A DNA stretch of 64,000 nucleotides from Trebouxia sp. TZW2008 (Eukaryota > Chlorophyta > Trebouxiophyceae > Trebouxiales > Trebouxiaceae): positions 439 to 64,438 of the forward strand of contig BDIU01000413.1 in the NCBI GenBank assembly GCA_002118135.1, read 5' to 3'. Of this stretch, positions 35,201 to 46,461 are shown in pieces; within the stretch, counting starts at the first letter, position 1, and each line of letters opens with the position of its first letter. The position numbers and the translations under genes are program-made. Below the pieces are notes generated by a model. It ran no database searches, had not been told where the DNA came from, and saw nothing but the letters and a program-made list of their open reading frames with translations.

Positions 35201-38200
35201 TCAGAGCTCCACTGTTTCTGCCTCATTGGAGACTGTCGGGGAGTTGATCATGACAAGAACCGCGCCTTCAGGCAGCACCACATCAGACTACCCCAAACAC
35301 ACTCAAAACAACATTGCAATGCTGTTGTGAGTGTAGATGGGGACGTCTGATGTGGTGCTGCTTGAAAGCGCGATATGACCATAGTCACATTGCACAATGT
35401 TGCTATGGTCATACTTGCAAGTGTGCATCTGCTCATGTGCTGTCACTGACAAGGTGACGCTGAGACTGACCAGATTGCACTCAATGAGCTTGGCAACTCA
35501 AGATTTGTACCCAGCTGAGTTCACACAGAGGCACACTTTTTGCTACAATCAAGTTGTGCTGACACTTAATGCGCCGATGAGCTTTATGAGCTTGGCACTG
35601 TGAGGCTTTGGGGTTTGTACTGATGCACATGAATGATGCATTAACACAAGCATTATCATCATGATGCTGGTGCTAACACTTGATGAGTTGAACTTGATGA
35701 GCTTGGCAATCTGGGCCATGCCCGTCATGGAATTGCCAATACACACATGCAATGGTGCTAAACATGTGCCATTGTGGTGAACAAACTGCTGGAATTTACT
35801 GAGCTATACTTGATGCAGTTGACAACCTAGACCATGGGTGCGCAGCTAGTCTTACACTGATACGTTGCTCTTGCATAGGAGTTGGAACGATGGTACTAAT
35901 GCTGCAGCATACCGTAGTAAAGCCAATGAGTTTGGCATTGCACAGTTTGTCTCGCAACTGGTGTTGCACATATGATGATTGTGAGGTCAGAGCTTACTGG
36001 GTTGAACTCAATGAGCTTGGCAATTTGAGGCATTGCCATCATGGAGATGGCTTGGTCCATCCCCCCAGACTCTGTGCCCACATACCTCTCACATGTAGTC
36101 GTGAACTCAGCAACGTCCTGCAGCAAGAGTGTTACAAGATTGTGACGCTTGCAATAATGGCAACTATCGTGGAGCCTGCTCTGCTTGGCGCATTCCTGAA
36201 AAACGTGCTTGACACTCAGCCACGTCTCGCACCATCAGCACAGCAGCTTTGTGACGCAAGTCTTTACAGTGCTGCTGTTTATGGCCCTTTGAGCGTGGGC
36301 TGCTGGCATAGACTGCAACTGACATGGAACATGTTCTGTTTTGCACAAGCCTCTCACACTAAGCTATGTCCTGCAGCCTCAACAAGAGACCTTTGTGATA
36401 CTTGCGCCCACAGAAACACTGTTCAAAATCTGCATTGCCGATACGAGACCTTTTTGGCACAAAATCAAGCAACGAGGCTGTCCACAGCCCCTTTGAGGTG
36501 GGCTGCAATTGACCTATGGGGCATGTGTTGCACAATCTAAAATTGCTGTACCACAAGCTGGAGGTTTGTGTACGATGGACAATTGGGTTTTGGTGTATTG
36601 CAGGACTGACACAGGGACTTGGCACAAGTATCCTCATTAAATACAACGTGTTTGGCAAATGCAGTCTGGCAACTCATCAAGGTTCCATCAAGCTCCCTTA
36701 GCCACATCATATGGCAGATACTCAATATCTGATTTTCAGATCCTCTTAAGCACGTGCAGCAGCAACTGACAATCAGAGCTGAGAAGGTGTTGAGCAAGCA
36801 GCAGAGCTGAAACAGGTAGTAGGAGTCAACGGTAGCGACCAAAATTCACAGCAGTCAGATGCATTTAGTAGCAGCTGGGCAAGCAATGGCGCAAGACGAG
36901 AATCATGCAAAACGTCTTGCTTGGCTGTGTATAATTAGATGCTACACACAAGGTAGGCGCATGACTGTGAATAAGTGCGTGATGCTATGCATGGCGCACA
37001 TAATCTTGCTTGGCTGTGATATTCAATGTGACTGCTATTAATGCATGATAATGCAATGTTGCGCACCATCATGCTTTGCTGGGGGGCGCCAAAGGCCGCC
37101 AGCAAGATGATGTGACTGCCCCATACGGTAAACATGACTGTGGTGTGACAGTGCATGGCTCATGGCGGTTACTATGCGCATCACATGTGTATGATGCGCA
37201 CCGTCTTGCTTTGCTGGGAGGCGCCAAAGGCCGCCAGCAAGGCAGTTGGACTATAATATATCTACGACAGATGCACAACTGCAACTGCATGCATGACTGT
37301 GACTGCATGCATGACACGGTCATCAGGCGCACCGTCTTGCTTTGCTGAGGGGCGCCAAGGGCCGCCAGCAAGGCAAGGGCAGCCACACACACAAAGGCAG
37401 AGGAACTAGACAGGCCCGCCCCTGCACCGCATGCCAAACCCTCTCAGCCTACAACCCATGACCCTACTGCAGTGCATGTTGTGGTTCTCTTTCAGGAAGA
37501 CTTTCCTATTGTAAGTGGGACTTGCCTAACTGCAGGGTGCATACACTCACCCTGGTGCATTGTCCTGCTGATCTGTCTTGCGGCAAAGGGATAGCTTCGA
37601 AAAGGAAGTCCTATCCCACATGGGCCTGACCCATTTGCAGGATAACCACAATGACCTTGTTGAGGTTCCTTGTGATAAGTTTGTTTTTCTTGTCGCTGTT
37701 GCTGAAAAGACTCTGCTTGTTCTGTTGGAAAAGGCTGTCCTAGCAAAACTGGGTCTGACCAATCGAAGCAGCAACTACCTTTCAAGCTAAGCTACAACCA
37801 TTGTCCAAAGTTTTGCATGTTGTTCAAAGAGGGATCAGAATTCTGAGAACGTGTGGAGAACAAGGGGCCTGAAGTGTCTTACCGATTTGGTGACAGCAAT
37901 GCCAAGCACCCCAAGAATGGCCAAAGAGGCTGAACAGGTGAAAGCTGCAGAGCTAGATAGGCCAGATCCTGCAAAAGGGAAAAGAACCTAGACCAAGGAT
38001 GAGGGCACAAGGGACTCAACAGTCACCCTGGTACTGGGTCAATTGGTAGCAGTCTGAATTGCAAGACTGAGAAGCGTCACGCTACTTCACACACTTTTTT
38101 ACTTGTGGTGGCAGATACTGAAAGGGCCAAAGTTGCTGCAGGCAGGGAGCTCTTATGATGTAGGACATGGCGGCTGAGAATGATGATGATTTCGCTAGAC

Positions 38201-39746
38201 CAGCGGCAAAAGGGACAAACATAATGATGATGAAACACATGGGATCAAAACGCATTGTGACAATTCTGCTGAGAAAGGTGCAGAAGCAGGGAACAACAAG
38301 CAGTGAACATAGTGAGATGATGACAATGGCTGTACCTGTTGGGACCTGGCCATGCAGCATGACTTGAAGCCCCACAGGTGTTGGCGCCTTGCCTTGCCTC
38401 TCAAGAAACTCAAACACACCCTGGAGTCAAAAACCAGGCTTACATGCTGCAAATCAGGTCTGACTTCTCTGGGTTCGCAACAACAGCTTCACAGACACAA
38501 CTTGACAGATCCAGCTTGATCAATGCGGCTTCATACTGCAGCTTCACAAGCACAGCACACAGCAGCCTTGCACTGACACAGCTCTTGCTTACCTTGTATG
38601 CTGCCAGGAAGTAGTTTGCCCAGGTGTGGTTTTCTAAGTCCACTCGCTGCAGGGCAACAGAAGATTGATTGCGCGTTGTAATTATGCATTGGGCATGTGA
38701 AGCATTGCGACTGACTGCATTGCAAAAGGCCACGGAACGCAGGTGCGAATTTTCACTACACATGCAAAATATCATATTGCCAACAGGCAGCAGGGAGTGA
38801 TGACCTTGTGGATTAGCATGGCAATAGGCAAGGGAGCATGCAATACCTGCTTGGGATCAAGGCTGAATGTTGCGGTTGGGTATTTCTTTTCATCCATGTT
38901 AGAGACAGTCAGGTTGTCACCGCCTTGTTTGATGGCAACGACAGTGTCCTGCAGACAAATGAAGCTGTGATGTGAATCACAAGCAAGCCTGGGCACGGAT
39001 TTTGTGTTGATGCCCGTCTTCTCAAGGCTGTTGCACTTGTGATATGTCAAGGGTGTAGTAGTCCAGCTACAAAGTTGTGATCCAAATTCATGCAAGATGT
39101 TGTTGCTGAGTGCAGCTACGCATGCTACCTCATGCAGAAAAGAAAAAGAAAAAGAAAAGTCTACGCCAATAGGCATCATAAAGGGAGCCTCTGTCTAAAG
39201 AGGCAACCCGGGAGTGCTGCTTTGAAAGCAGCATCCTCATGCATGCACATGTATTGCAAATGACAGAAATACATGTAAATCAACTATGAAGCAATGCTAC
39301 TGCAACGCAACATCGGCAGTGACATGTACTTTTGTGTATCTGCATCTTCATGTGCTTGCAACCAATTGCATCAGAAAAAGGCTGACCTGGCGAATAGCCA
39401 TGGGCAGCACAGCATAGCCTTCATAATCTATGTGCTCTCCAATCAAGTTAACTCTGCCTGCAAGCCGATCGAAATCTCATCACGTCTCCTAGCCAAATGT
39501 GAGCATGCCGCAGAAGTGTCTGACAAGCTGACCTGGAGCCCGTGCAAACAATGTCGGCCTTGATCCGAAACGCTCCGAGAAGCCGTCTGAAAGCCGTGCG
39601 TATCGCTCTTGTGCTGCAGGAGTGCCTGCGGGTTTGATCGATCAGCATAGCACATCGCATGGCTCTGCTGGATGCACAGCGTCAAACGCACCGTCGACGC
39701 CGTAGACCGAGGTCAACTCAGTATAAGTAGGTACTGTGTCGGCCAT
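32230..39746 (-). CDS. Galactokinase (GALK2/plant GAL1-type GHMP kinase)
   Basis: Phosphorylates galactose or a related sugar with ATP. Twelve exons: 39746-39692, 39613-39533, 39457-39387, 38948-38847, 38646-38593, 38420-38336, 37968-37883, 36117-35998, 34717-34553, 34094-33957, 33380-33133 and 32506-32230. All phases match, giving 493 residues, close to plant GAL1. Motif 1 is [20 protein letters not shown], rebuilt across an intron. Motif 2 (ATP loop) is [19 protein letters not shown]. Then [67 protein letters not shown] and motif 3 [17 protein letters not shown] second complete motif-2 exon (37421-37333) could replace 37968-37883. Several introns carry decayed exon copies. Head to head with the trigger factor gene. 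Confidence 0.93.
33395..33450. repeat. Short GTCTA/GTCTG microsatellite-like repeat
   Basis: Imperfect units of CTACTAGTCTGT type repeat four or five times inside a galactokinase intron. Confidence 0.6.
33470..33840 (-). repeat. Three decayed copies of galactokinase exon 33380-33133
   Basis: On the minus strand, segments near 33840-33795, 33740-33630 and 33580-33470 repeat the [20 protein letters not shown] to FKLQQRTLH part of the exon with frameshifts and losses. All lie upstream of the intact exon in transcription order. Confidence 0.8.
34765..35295 (-). repeat. Four decayed copies of galactokinase exon 34717-34553
   Basis: Copies of the [12 protein letters not shown] exon with its acceptor occur at about 35290-35200, 35167-35060, 35015-34905 and 34860-34771 on the minus strand. 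Each retains the GTGAGTGCAGATCAGAGC-like start to some degree. All precede the intact exon in transcription order. Confidence 0.85.
35470..36500 (-). repeat. Fragmentary copies flanking galactokinase exon 36117-35998
   Basis: Fragments of the exon end (KLIEFNP, plus-strand GAGCTTGGCAA) recur at about 35480, 35580, 35690, 35810 and 35930, downstream in transcription. Fragments of its start (CTGCAGGACATAGC, DVAE) recur at about 36200-36400, upstream. The intact exon lies between them. Confidence 0.65.
36950..37250 (-). repeat. Truncated copies of the alternative motif-2 exon end
   Basis: On the minus strand, CTTGCTGGCGGCCTTTGGCG.. with CAGCAAAGCAAGACGGTGCG recurs near 37245-37195 and 37110-37065, with a weaker trace near 37015-36960. 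These repeat the second half and donor of the exon at 37421-37333. Confidence 0.75.
37333..37421 (-). CDS. Alternative galactokinase motif-2 exon (exon 7B)
   Basis: Read from an acceptor GGTGCAG, the exon encodes [20 protein letters not shown] and ends LGAPQQSKT at a GTGCGC donor. Its phases are the same as exon 37968-37883, so it can replace that exon between VPTG and DVAEF with a net gain of one residue. It has diverged far from the first copy at the DNA level but keeps an open frame and the GLSSSSA ATP-loop. It is either a mutually exclusive exon or a recently dead duplicate. If both exons were joined in series, the frame would break, since each is 2 mod 3. Confidence 0.6.
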
Positions 39747-40049
39747 GGTTCCAATGAACGGTATACGACCTTGCTCTGGCTGCCGTGCCTTGATTTCAGA
39801 ACAGTTTTGTCAGATCTGGCGATCAATGCCAATTGCTTCTGATCAGAAACGTTGCTGCTCAGCGTCGCAAGCGCGATTTCAACGCGCAGTCTCGCTGTTG
39901 CACATTAGTAATTTGCACTCTCAAGCTATCTGAAATGTCGAAGATGAAGAACAGTTCAATCTTGAAAGCCGCTCAGCAGCAAAGTTCAACGTTCAACATC
40001 AGTCTGCACATCGCAGCTTTCAGATATTTTGAGGCACAGCTGTGCCATC
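39747..40049. promoter_or_regulatory. Shared upstream region of galactokinase (-) and trigger factor (+)
   Basis: Only 303 bp separate the divergent start codons of the two genes. No TATA-like box was assigned with confidence. Confidence 0.45.
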
Positions 40050-43000
40050 ATGAGCAGCCTTCCCATCCACTGCTCAGCAGAGGTATTGCGCGGCAGTTGC
40101 CGCTGCCAGGCCCTGCCGTCCCGGAGATCTTTTGGATCTTTGGTTGTTAGGGTAAACCCGAACCGCTTGCGGCAGTCGAACCAGGTAAGACTGACATTGG
40201 CAGGACATTGCGCTATGCGGTCCAGCTCATCTTGGCATTCGCTTGGTCCCCTGCAGGCTCAAGTCAGCAGTCGTCAGCCCAGATGTAGACGAGCTCTGCA
40301 AGTATCGGCAGCGGTGGCTGAAGCGCCCGCTGCAGCGACAGCAATGTCAGCCGATGGGTTTGAAATCAGTCAGGAAAGCATCTCAGAGTCGCGACGACGG
40401 CTCGTCATCACTGCTTCTCCGAGAGTCTGCAAAAAAGCCTGGCAGCGCATGATAAAGCAGGCTCGCAAGGATCTCAAACCGCCTGGTTTCCGAGACTTGA
40501 AGTCGGTGAGCTGAATAGCAAGCAGGGCTGCTGAGTCCAGATTTCTGACCCTTGCAGCAATGCATGGTGCTGCTTGCATCCAGGTCTCAGAAGCAATTCT
40601 TTTGCCATATCTTGGTGGCGAACTAGGTGCTAAAGGAGCAGCAGTTGAGGCTCTGATCAAGAATCTGCCCAAGGTAAGCAACTCAGCACGTTTCAACTGC
40701 TTTGAGGCATCTCAGCTGCAGACACGTGTGATTCATCCTGTCAAGCATACTTGGGCTTTTCTGTGCCCTGGGCAAGAGACTGTCCGCATGCATTGACCCA
40801 TCCCAAAGGCGATGCATATGAATAGGATCGTAGCGTACACGTTCTCAGCATTGAGGGGCCCTTGCCATCTAACGACAAAAATGAGCACAAAGACTATGCT
40901 TTTCTACATCATTCTGCCGATCAATGCTGGTATGGCTTCATGGCCAACTTCAGCCTGTTTATGATGCATGAACAAGCTGGCGTTGCAAGACAAGACTGAT
41001 GTTACACATACTTAGCCCTTTCATCAATTTGTGGCAAGATGGTAGTTTTTACTGAATCTAGTCACCTGTGCTGAAAGCTGTGCAGATTCTTGTTGGTTTC
41101 AAGTCTGTGTATTTACAGGAAGTCTCGGCGCTGACGGCTGACGCAATAACTGAGTCAATTATGCCTGATGAGCTCACTTGCGACATGGTGAAGGCTTTTG
41201 ATGTGATTAGAAACCACTCACCTATGCCATCGTGTTTGTCAGTATCAGCAATGTGACAACTTAAGCCTATGTTTGTTGCAGGAAGTAGCAGCTCTGACGG
41301 CTGATGCGATCACTGAGTCTATTGTGCCTGATCAGCTCACTGAAGCATGGTGAAGGCTTCTGATGTGATCAGACACCAATCACCTATGCCATCATGTTTG
41401 TCAGTATCAGCAATATGACAACTTCAGCCTGTGTTTGTTGCAGGAAGTAGCAGCTCTGACGGCTGACGCAATAACTGAGTCTATTGTGCCTGATGAGTTG
41501 ACCGACGACATGGTGAAGGCATTTGATGTGGAGAAACCATTCACCTATTCCATTGTCTTCGACTTTGAGCCTAAGCTCAGGTGGACGCAGCCCTACAAGG
41601 GTTTGAAGGTGTGCCACCTTCCCTTCCGCTGTCCACAGATTGACTTTCTGAAAGAGGTCACTTTTTGGCCAAGATTGACTTCATATTGTATTTTGGGTGT
41701 GAGTCATAATACTCTGGCACAGACGTCAGCAATCATGCACTGAAGAAAGCGCTGAGGCACATGCACTGAGACATGTGCTGATGACAGTGTGTTGCTTGCG
41801 TTCCAATCTCTGACTGCGTTACGGTCTCAGACTGCGTCACTGACCTGTACTGCAGGTAGAGATTCAATCAGCGGCTCACGAGAACCCATGCCCCAAAATG
41901 TGTTATTGACCATTGCTAGTTTTCACTTGCAACAGGTAGAAGTTCAGACAGTAGACGATGACAACACAGACGGCGCCAAAGTGGAGCAGAAGCTAATACA
42001 GCTCAGAAAAGAAAAGACATTGACCCTTGGTATGTTTCTGACTTGCAACAGATTTAATCAGCAAGCGATGAGAAGACAGTCTGTGCCACCGCGGAGCAGG
42101 AGTTATTCGTGTGTCGTTTGCACAGTACAGACTTCAGCCGCTGACCTATGCTGTTTCTTGACTTGCTTTAGGTAGAGGTTCAAACAGTGGGTGATGACAA
42201 GACAGACCGTGCCAAAGTAGAGCAGGAGCTTTTACAGGTGAGGAAGAAGAAGGGAGGGCTGAAGGTGGTGCAGGGCAGAGGGCTGCAGAAGGGCGACGCA
42301 GCCCTAGTGGATTTTGATGCCAAAAGGCAAGACACTGGGGAGATTTTCCAAGGCGCCAAAAGGCGCAAGACGCACATGGACACGGACTCGGCTGACATGC
42401 AGTTCCTGCCTGGTTAGTCACCCTGCCTGCCTACTCAAGCTTGCTTGGTTAGTAACCCCTGGTGAACTTTGACGCCAAAAGCCACTGGAGATGTTCCCAG
42501 GGCGCCAAAAGGCGCAAGACACACATGAACGTGGACTTGGCTGACATGCAATTCCTGCCTGTTTAGTCACCCTACCTGCTTTGTCACCCCTGCCTGGTTG
42601 GTCACCCTGAGTAGCAAATGACGCCGATAGGCAAGATGTCAACCTCAGCATGGGTAGTGTTGTTCATAATGATGATCATGATTTTGAGAGCCAGAGCTGT
42701 GGTGTAGGTGTAGCAGAGGCAATGATTGGCATGAAGGTAGGGGAGAGCCGTGACATCAACCTCACCCTGCCAGACAACTTTGAGCCAGCTGCCTTGCGCG
42801 GTGTGGACGTCATGTGCACAGTGGGTGTTACAGAGCTGTTTGAGTATGACCTACCTGAGGTATTCTCCTGACTTGGTCGCGTCATGAGTATGTGCCATGC
42901 TGTTGTGTTCTTGAGCTGTGTGGGTGTGACTGTGGTTCTTTCTGTCTGTCTTGCACCACAACAGTTACATGACGGCCTGCATGCACCACTTGACCAGGAT

Positions 43001-45881
43001 TTTGCATCAAAGAAGTTGAGTGTCAGACAAGAAACTGCTGATTGCATTGATCTGCTGAGCTTTCCTCAGCACTTTGTTGCACAATAGCTATGTCATCAGA
43101 AGGAATTGCGCCCGACACTGAAGGGGCTAAAGCCCTTCACCATCAAGAGTTGCAGATGCAGACTGTCAAGACTGCACAATGGAACTTGGCAGGGGAATTT
43201 GACATATCCAGACCTTTGACCATATTGCATGGCTCGCAGTTGGACAATACATTGGCACAACAAGTTGCACCCAACAGCGGAGGTGCTGAGGGAATTGCGG
43301 CAGCAGCTGCCCAGAATGCAGAGCGCCAAGCCTGCATAACAGGATCATGACTGTTGAGCGACCTTGAGCGATCACGGACTTCACCAGAGTGTTGATCCCT
43401 GTTGGAAACCCAGTAGAACACACTGTGCATGGTTTGCAGTTGGACAGCAAGCTAGCACAAGATTCAGCGGCGGAGCTGCAGGGCTTTGGCAGCAGCTGCT
43501 CAGAATGCAGAATGCCAAGACCGCACAGGACTGTGACTATTGTGTATGTCTTGCTACGCACCATTTATCAAAACTGGTTTTGTCTTGCAGTTGGATGATA
43601 AGCTGGCACAAGAAGTAGCGCCTAACAGCGGAGGGGCTGAGGGACTTCGACAGCAGTTGCTCAGAATGCAGAATGACAAGACTGCACAAGACAATCAGGA
43701 AGCTGTGGACGAAGCCATGATGGCAGCTGTAGTCAACCTGGTGGATTGTGAGGTGCCCAAGAGCATGATTGACGAGATGGGCAAGTCTGAGTACCAGGCT
43801 CGTCTACTGCAAGCGCAAGCCAAGGTTGGCTGCTGCTCTTGTGCGTAATGTCTCATGTTCAGGCATTCGGCTCAATGCTAGCTGGAATGGGCTGCTTGAA
43901 ATCTTGTAGTGGAGTTGGGTGCTTGCAAATGTGCTGCCAATGTTCCTGCTGTTTGCTATCGTGCGCCGTGCAGTATGCACAACCTTGCTTTAAGGCAGGT
44001 TGAAAGATAAGAGCAGCATCAGCAACCAAAGCAACAATTGTTCATGACTTTGGCAAGTAGAGTTGGATTGGTATCATGGGTGACACCAATTCAACTGGAC
44101 TTGCCAAACCCATCTTTGTTGCTGATGCTTATGTTGTACCCCATACTGCCTGAGTGGCCTGGTATGATGTGACTGCAGTCACCACTGCTGTCAAGTTTCT
44201 GACAGATGCTATGCAGGACAGCTTCATGTGCTCCAAAAGTTGTATTGCCTTCCGCCCATTTGCCCCTTACATTTGCCCATTTCTGCCCCACAGACACTCA
44301 TTTAAGCACAGATGTGGCTGTTGATTGTTTATGGCAATTCGCTGCTCTGATTCACGGCACCCATGCCATGCACACCAGAACCCCTTGTCGTCGTGACAAC
44401 AAACTGGCCTTAGGGACACGCAAATCTTGCACTTGTGCTGGCCCTTGCCACAACTTACATCATCATTGGTCTGGCAAGACAGCGGGTGTGCCACACAGAC
44501 ATGGCATGTGTTTCAGAATGCTTGATCCACTGTTGTTACCAGTCACGCTTTTGATTGCTTGGTGCAGGGGGAGATTGACTATGAGAAGGTGATGCAGCTA
44601 GCAACGCCTCAGTCATTGGAGAACTTCACTCGCCGCAAGTAAGCTTTACCAACATGCCCAGTGAGCTTTACTCATGGGCTAGTGAGCTGTATTAACATTC
44701 TTCACCCATGTGCCCAGTGAGCTTTACTCATGGGCTACTAAACTGTACTAACACTCCTCTCCAACATGCCCAGTGAGCTTTACTCATGGGTTTGTAAACT
44801 CTAGCGATGTGCCTCAACGTGATGAAGTTATGCTGCTCATGCTGCATAGTCTGATGCAATAGTCTTTGGGCTTGCAAAACTTTCTGTCAGCTCTGCGGGC
44901 TCTTTCAGCATGCACTGCCTTGCGTTCAAATGCTGTAAACCAGCTGGTACTCAGTTCCTATTCCCATGACGGCTTGATGATATCTTCACATGTAAGGCAG
45001 CTCTGTCCTTCTCTGCTGTAAGAATTACAGAATCAAATTTTGGGCCCCAAGCAAATCAGAGCTTGTGCTATTCTGTATTCCTTTGGCAATTGTCAATGAC
45101 TTCACTCCTGTGCTTCTGCAGCTTTGTGGATTTGGCGCAGTTGCTCAGAAGACATACCTTTCAACATATTTGTGCTGCAAGGGACCTGTTCACAGTCACT
45201 TTCAGTATGGTGCCTGACATTGTAGACTGTTTCTGTCTATGTTGGTGACATTCAGCAGCATGAATCTGGTTTTGTGCATCTGCAATTTTGAGGAGCTGGC
45301 GCAGCTGCTCAGAAGGCAGATGGCCTTCAAGCAAATCTTTGCTGTGGAGGGCGTGACAGTCTCGGATGCTGAGATTATAATAGCCCTCACACGAGGCTCC
45401 AGATATGATGCCCAATGTCCTGGAATGTTCTGCTCTTGTTACTGACAGTCAGCAGCATGACTCTGGTCTTGTACATTTGCAGTTATGAGGAGCTAGCGTA
45501 GCTGCTCAGAAGGCAAATGGCCTTTGGGCATATCTCTGCTGCGGAGGGCCTGACAGTCTTGGACGCGCAGATTGGAGAAGAGTATCACCGCCCTCGATCT
45601 GAGGCTCAAAATATGACGCCTAACAGTGAAGACACCTTTTTCTCGTTGTTGACTGTCAACTGCATGACTTTGGTCTTGTGCATTTGCAGTTATGAGGAGT
45701 TGGCGCAGTTGCTCAGAAGGCAAATGGCCTTCGAGCATATCTTTGCTGCAGAGGGCCTGACAGTCTCGGATGCGGAGATTGAAGAAGAGTACAACAGTGC
45801 TGCCAGGGAGTTCACAGAGCAGCAACAGGAGTTTGACAAGGACAAGTTGCGGGAGCAAGTCATTGAGGCTTTGAAGGTGGG

Positions 45882-45915
<34 letters not shown>

Positions 45916-46461
45916 GGCTCCAGCTTTCCTCTCCTTTTGCAGCGCATCATACATTACTTGACATGGACAAAGAAAACTAATGGTCTACTTCCTCCACAAA
46001 CGCAAGGTGGCTTACCATTGTTTGAAGCAAGCTGTAACTGAGGGCTCGCATACAGTTCCCCGACCCTCCAGTAGGGATGCTGTTGCAATTGACAATCTGC
46101 TGCTGCTGCTGCTGCTGCCATTGTAGTCAACACTATCATCATGACTATTATAATTGTCATTGTATGTGGGTGACGTACACATTCAGCAATGCCGCCTCGG
46201 TATGCTCTTGCTTCCATCTGCGGAATACCTCGTTTTGCCCTGCACACATGTACTGAAGCAACATCTGGGTCCAGTGTCTTCTGCCCTCCTCGCCCAACAT
46301 GTGCTCATGCACAATAGCACTTGTGCCACACACACCTAGCAATGTGTGCTAGAAAGTGTGGTGGTTATGACTAATGTTACTACTCTTGTTTACAGGGACC
46401 CAAGATCCTAGATTGGCTTCGGCAGCACACTGAAGTGATAGTCAAGCCAGTGCAGGCGTGA
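40050..46461 (+). CDS. Trigger factor, plastid-targeted
   Basis: A ribosome-associated chaperone with a peptidyl-prolyl isomerase domain, here probably in the plastid. Exons: 40050-40184, 40257-40505, 40584-40673, 41444-41608, 42172-42412, 42708-42859, 43591-43824, 44568-44638, 45690-45876 and 46396-46461, in phase, about 529 residues. The first exon is rich in Ser, Arg and Leu (MSSLPIHCSAEVLRG) like a transit peptide. The ribosome-binding part has ARKDLKPPGFRDLKS, which lacks the usual G-K-x-P after GFR. An FKBP-like domain (GLQKGDAALVDFDAK, EAMIGMKVGESRDINLTLP) follows. The C-terminal arm has DLPELDDKLAQEVAP, VPKSMIDEMGKSEYQARLLQ, YEELAQLLRRQMAFEHIFAA and KILDWLRQHTEVIVKP. Four of its introns carry copies of the following exon. 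Confidence 0.92.
41118..41360 (+). repeat. Two decayed copies of the trigger factor exon 41444-41608
   Basis: Copies of EVAALTADAITESIVPDEL begin at about 41119 and 41282, each after a TTACAG or TTGCAG acceptor. The first stays open through VKAFDV; the second has a stop after DQLTEAW. The intact exon is the third and last. Confidence 0.9.
41855..42120 (+). repeat. Decayed copies of the trigger factor exon 42172-42412
   Basis: Copies of VEVQTVxDDxTDxAKVEQ occur at about 41856 (a stub), 41937 and 42047. The 41937 copy reads VEVQTVDDDNTDGAKVEQKL but is cut off; the 42047 copy is frameshifted. The intact one is last. Confidence 0.85.
42440..42570 (+). repeat. Downstream partial copy of the FDAKRQDTGE exon segment
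   Basis: The end of exon 42172-42412 is repeated at about 42466-42565 (TTTGACGCCAAAAGCCACTG.., GGCGCCAAAAGGCGCAAGAC). Here the decayed copy follows the intact one. Confidence 0.8.
42970..43520 (+). repeat. Decayed copies of the trigger factor exon 43591-43824
   Basis: Copies of the LDDKLAQEVAPNSGGAEGLR exon start at about 43220 and 43440, and a weaker trace (LHDGLHAPLDQDFASKK) at 42964. Frames are lost within each. The intact exon is last. Confidence 0.8.
44650..44800 (+). repeat. 56-bp tandem intron repeat, three units
   Basis: Units with TGCCCAGTGAGCTTTACTCA start at about 44655, 44711 and 44767, just after the donor of exon 44568-44638. They are intronic and non-coding. The exon's donor sequence GTAAGCTTTACC resembles the unit. 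Confidence 0.85.
45115..45620 (+). repeat. Three decayed copies of the trigger factor exon 45690-45876
   Basis: Copies of YEELAQLLRRQMAFEHIFAA begin at about 45119, 45280 and 45480. The second reads FEELAQLLRRQMAFKQIFAV and VTVSDAEI before losing the family sequence. The third has a TAG where the intact exon has CAG. The intact exon comes last. Confidence 0.9.
45880..45915 (+). repeat. CTG microsatellite next to a splice donor
   Basis: Nine or ten CTG units follow the donor of the trigger factor exon ending at 45876. A second, shorter run lies at about 46098-46120. Confidence 0.9.

Noticed and set aside
42970..43030. Extra trigger factor exon (LHDGLHAPLDQDFASKK)
   Set aside because: It resembles a decayed copy of the LDDKLAQEVA exon. 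The model without it joins DLPE to LDDKLAQ exactly as the family requires.
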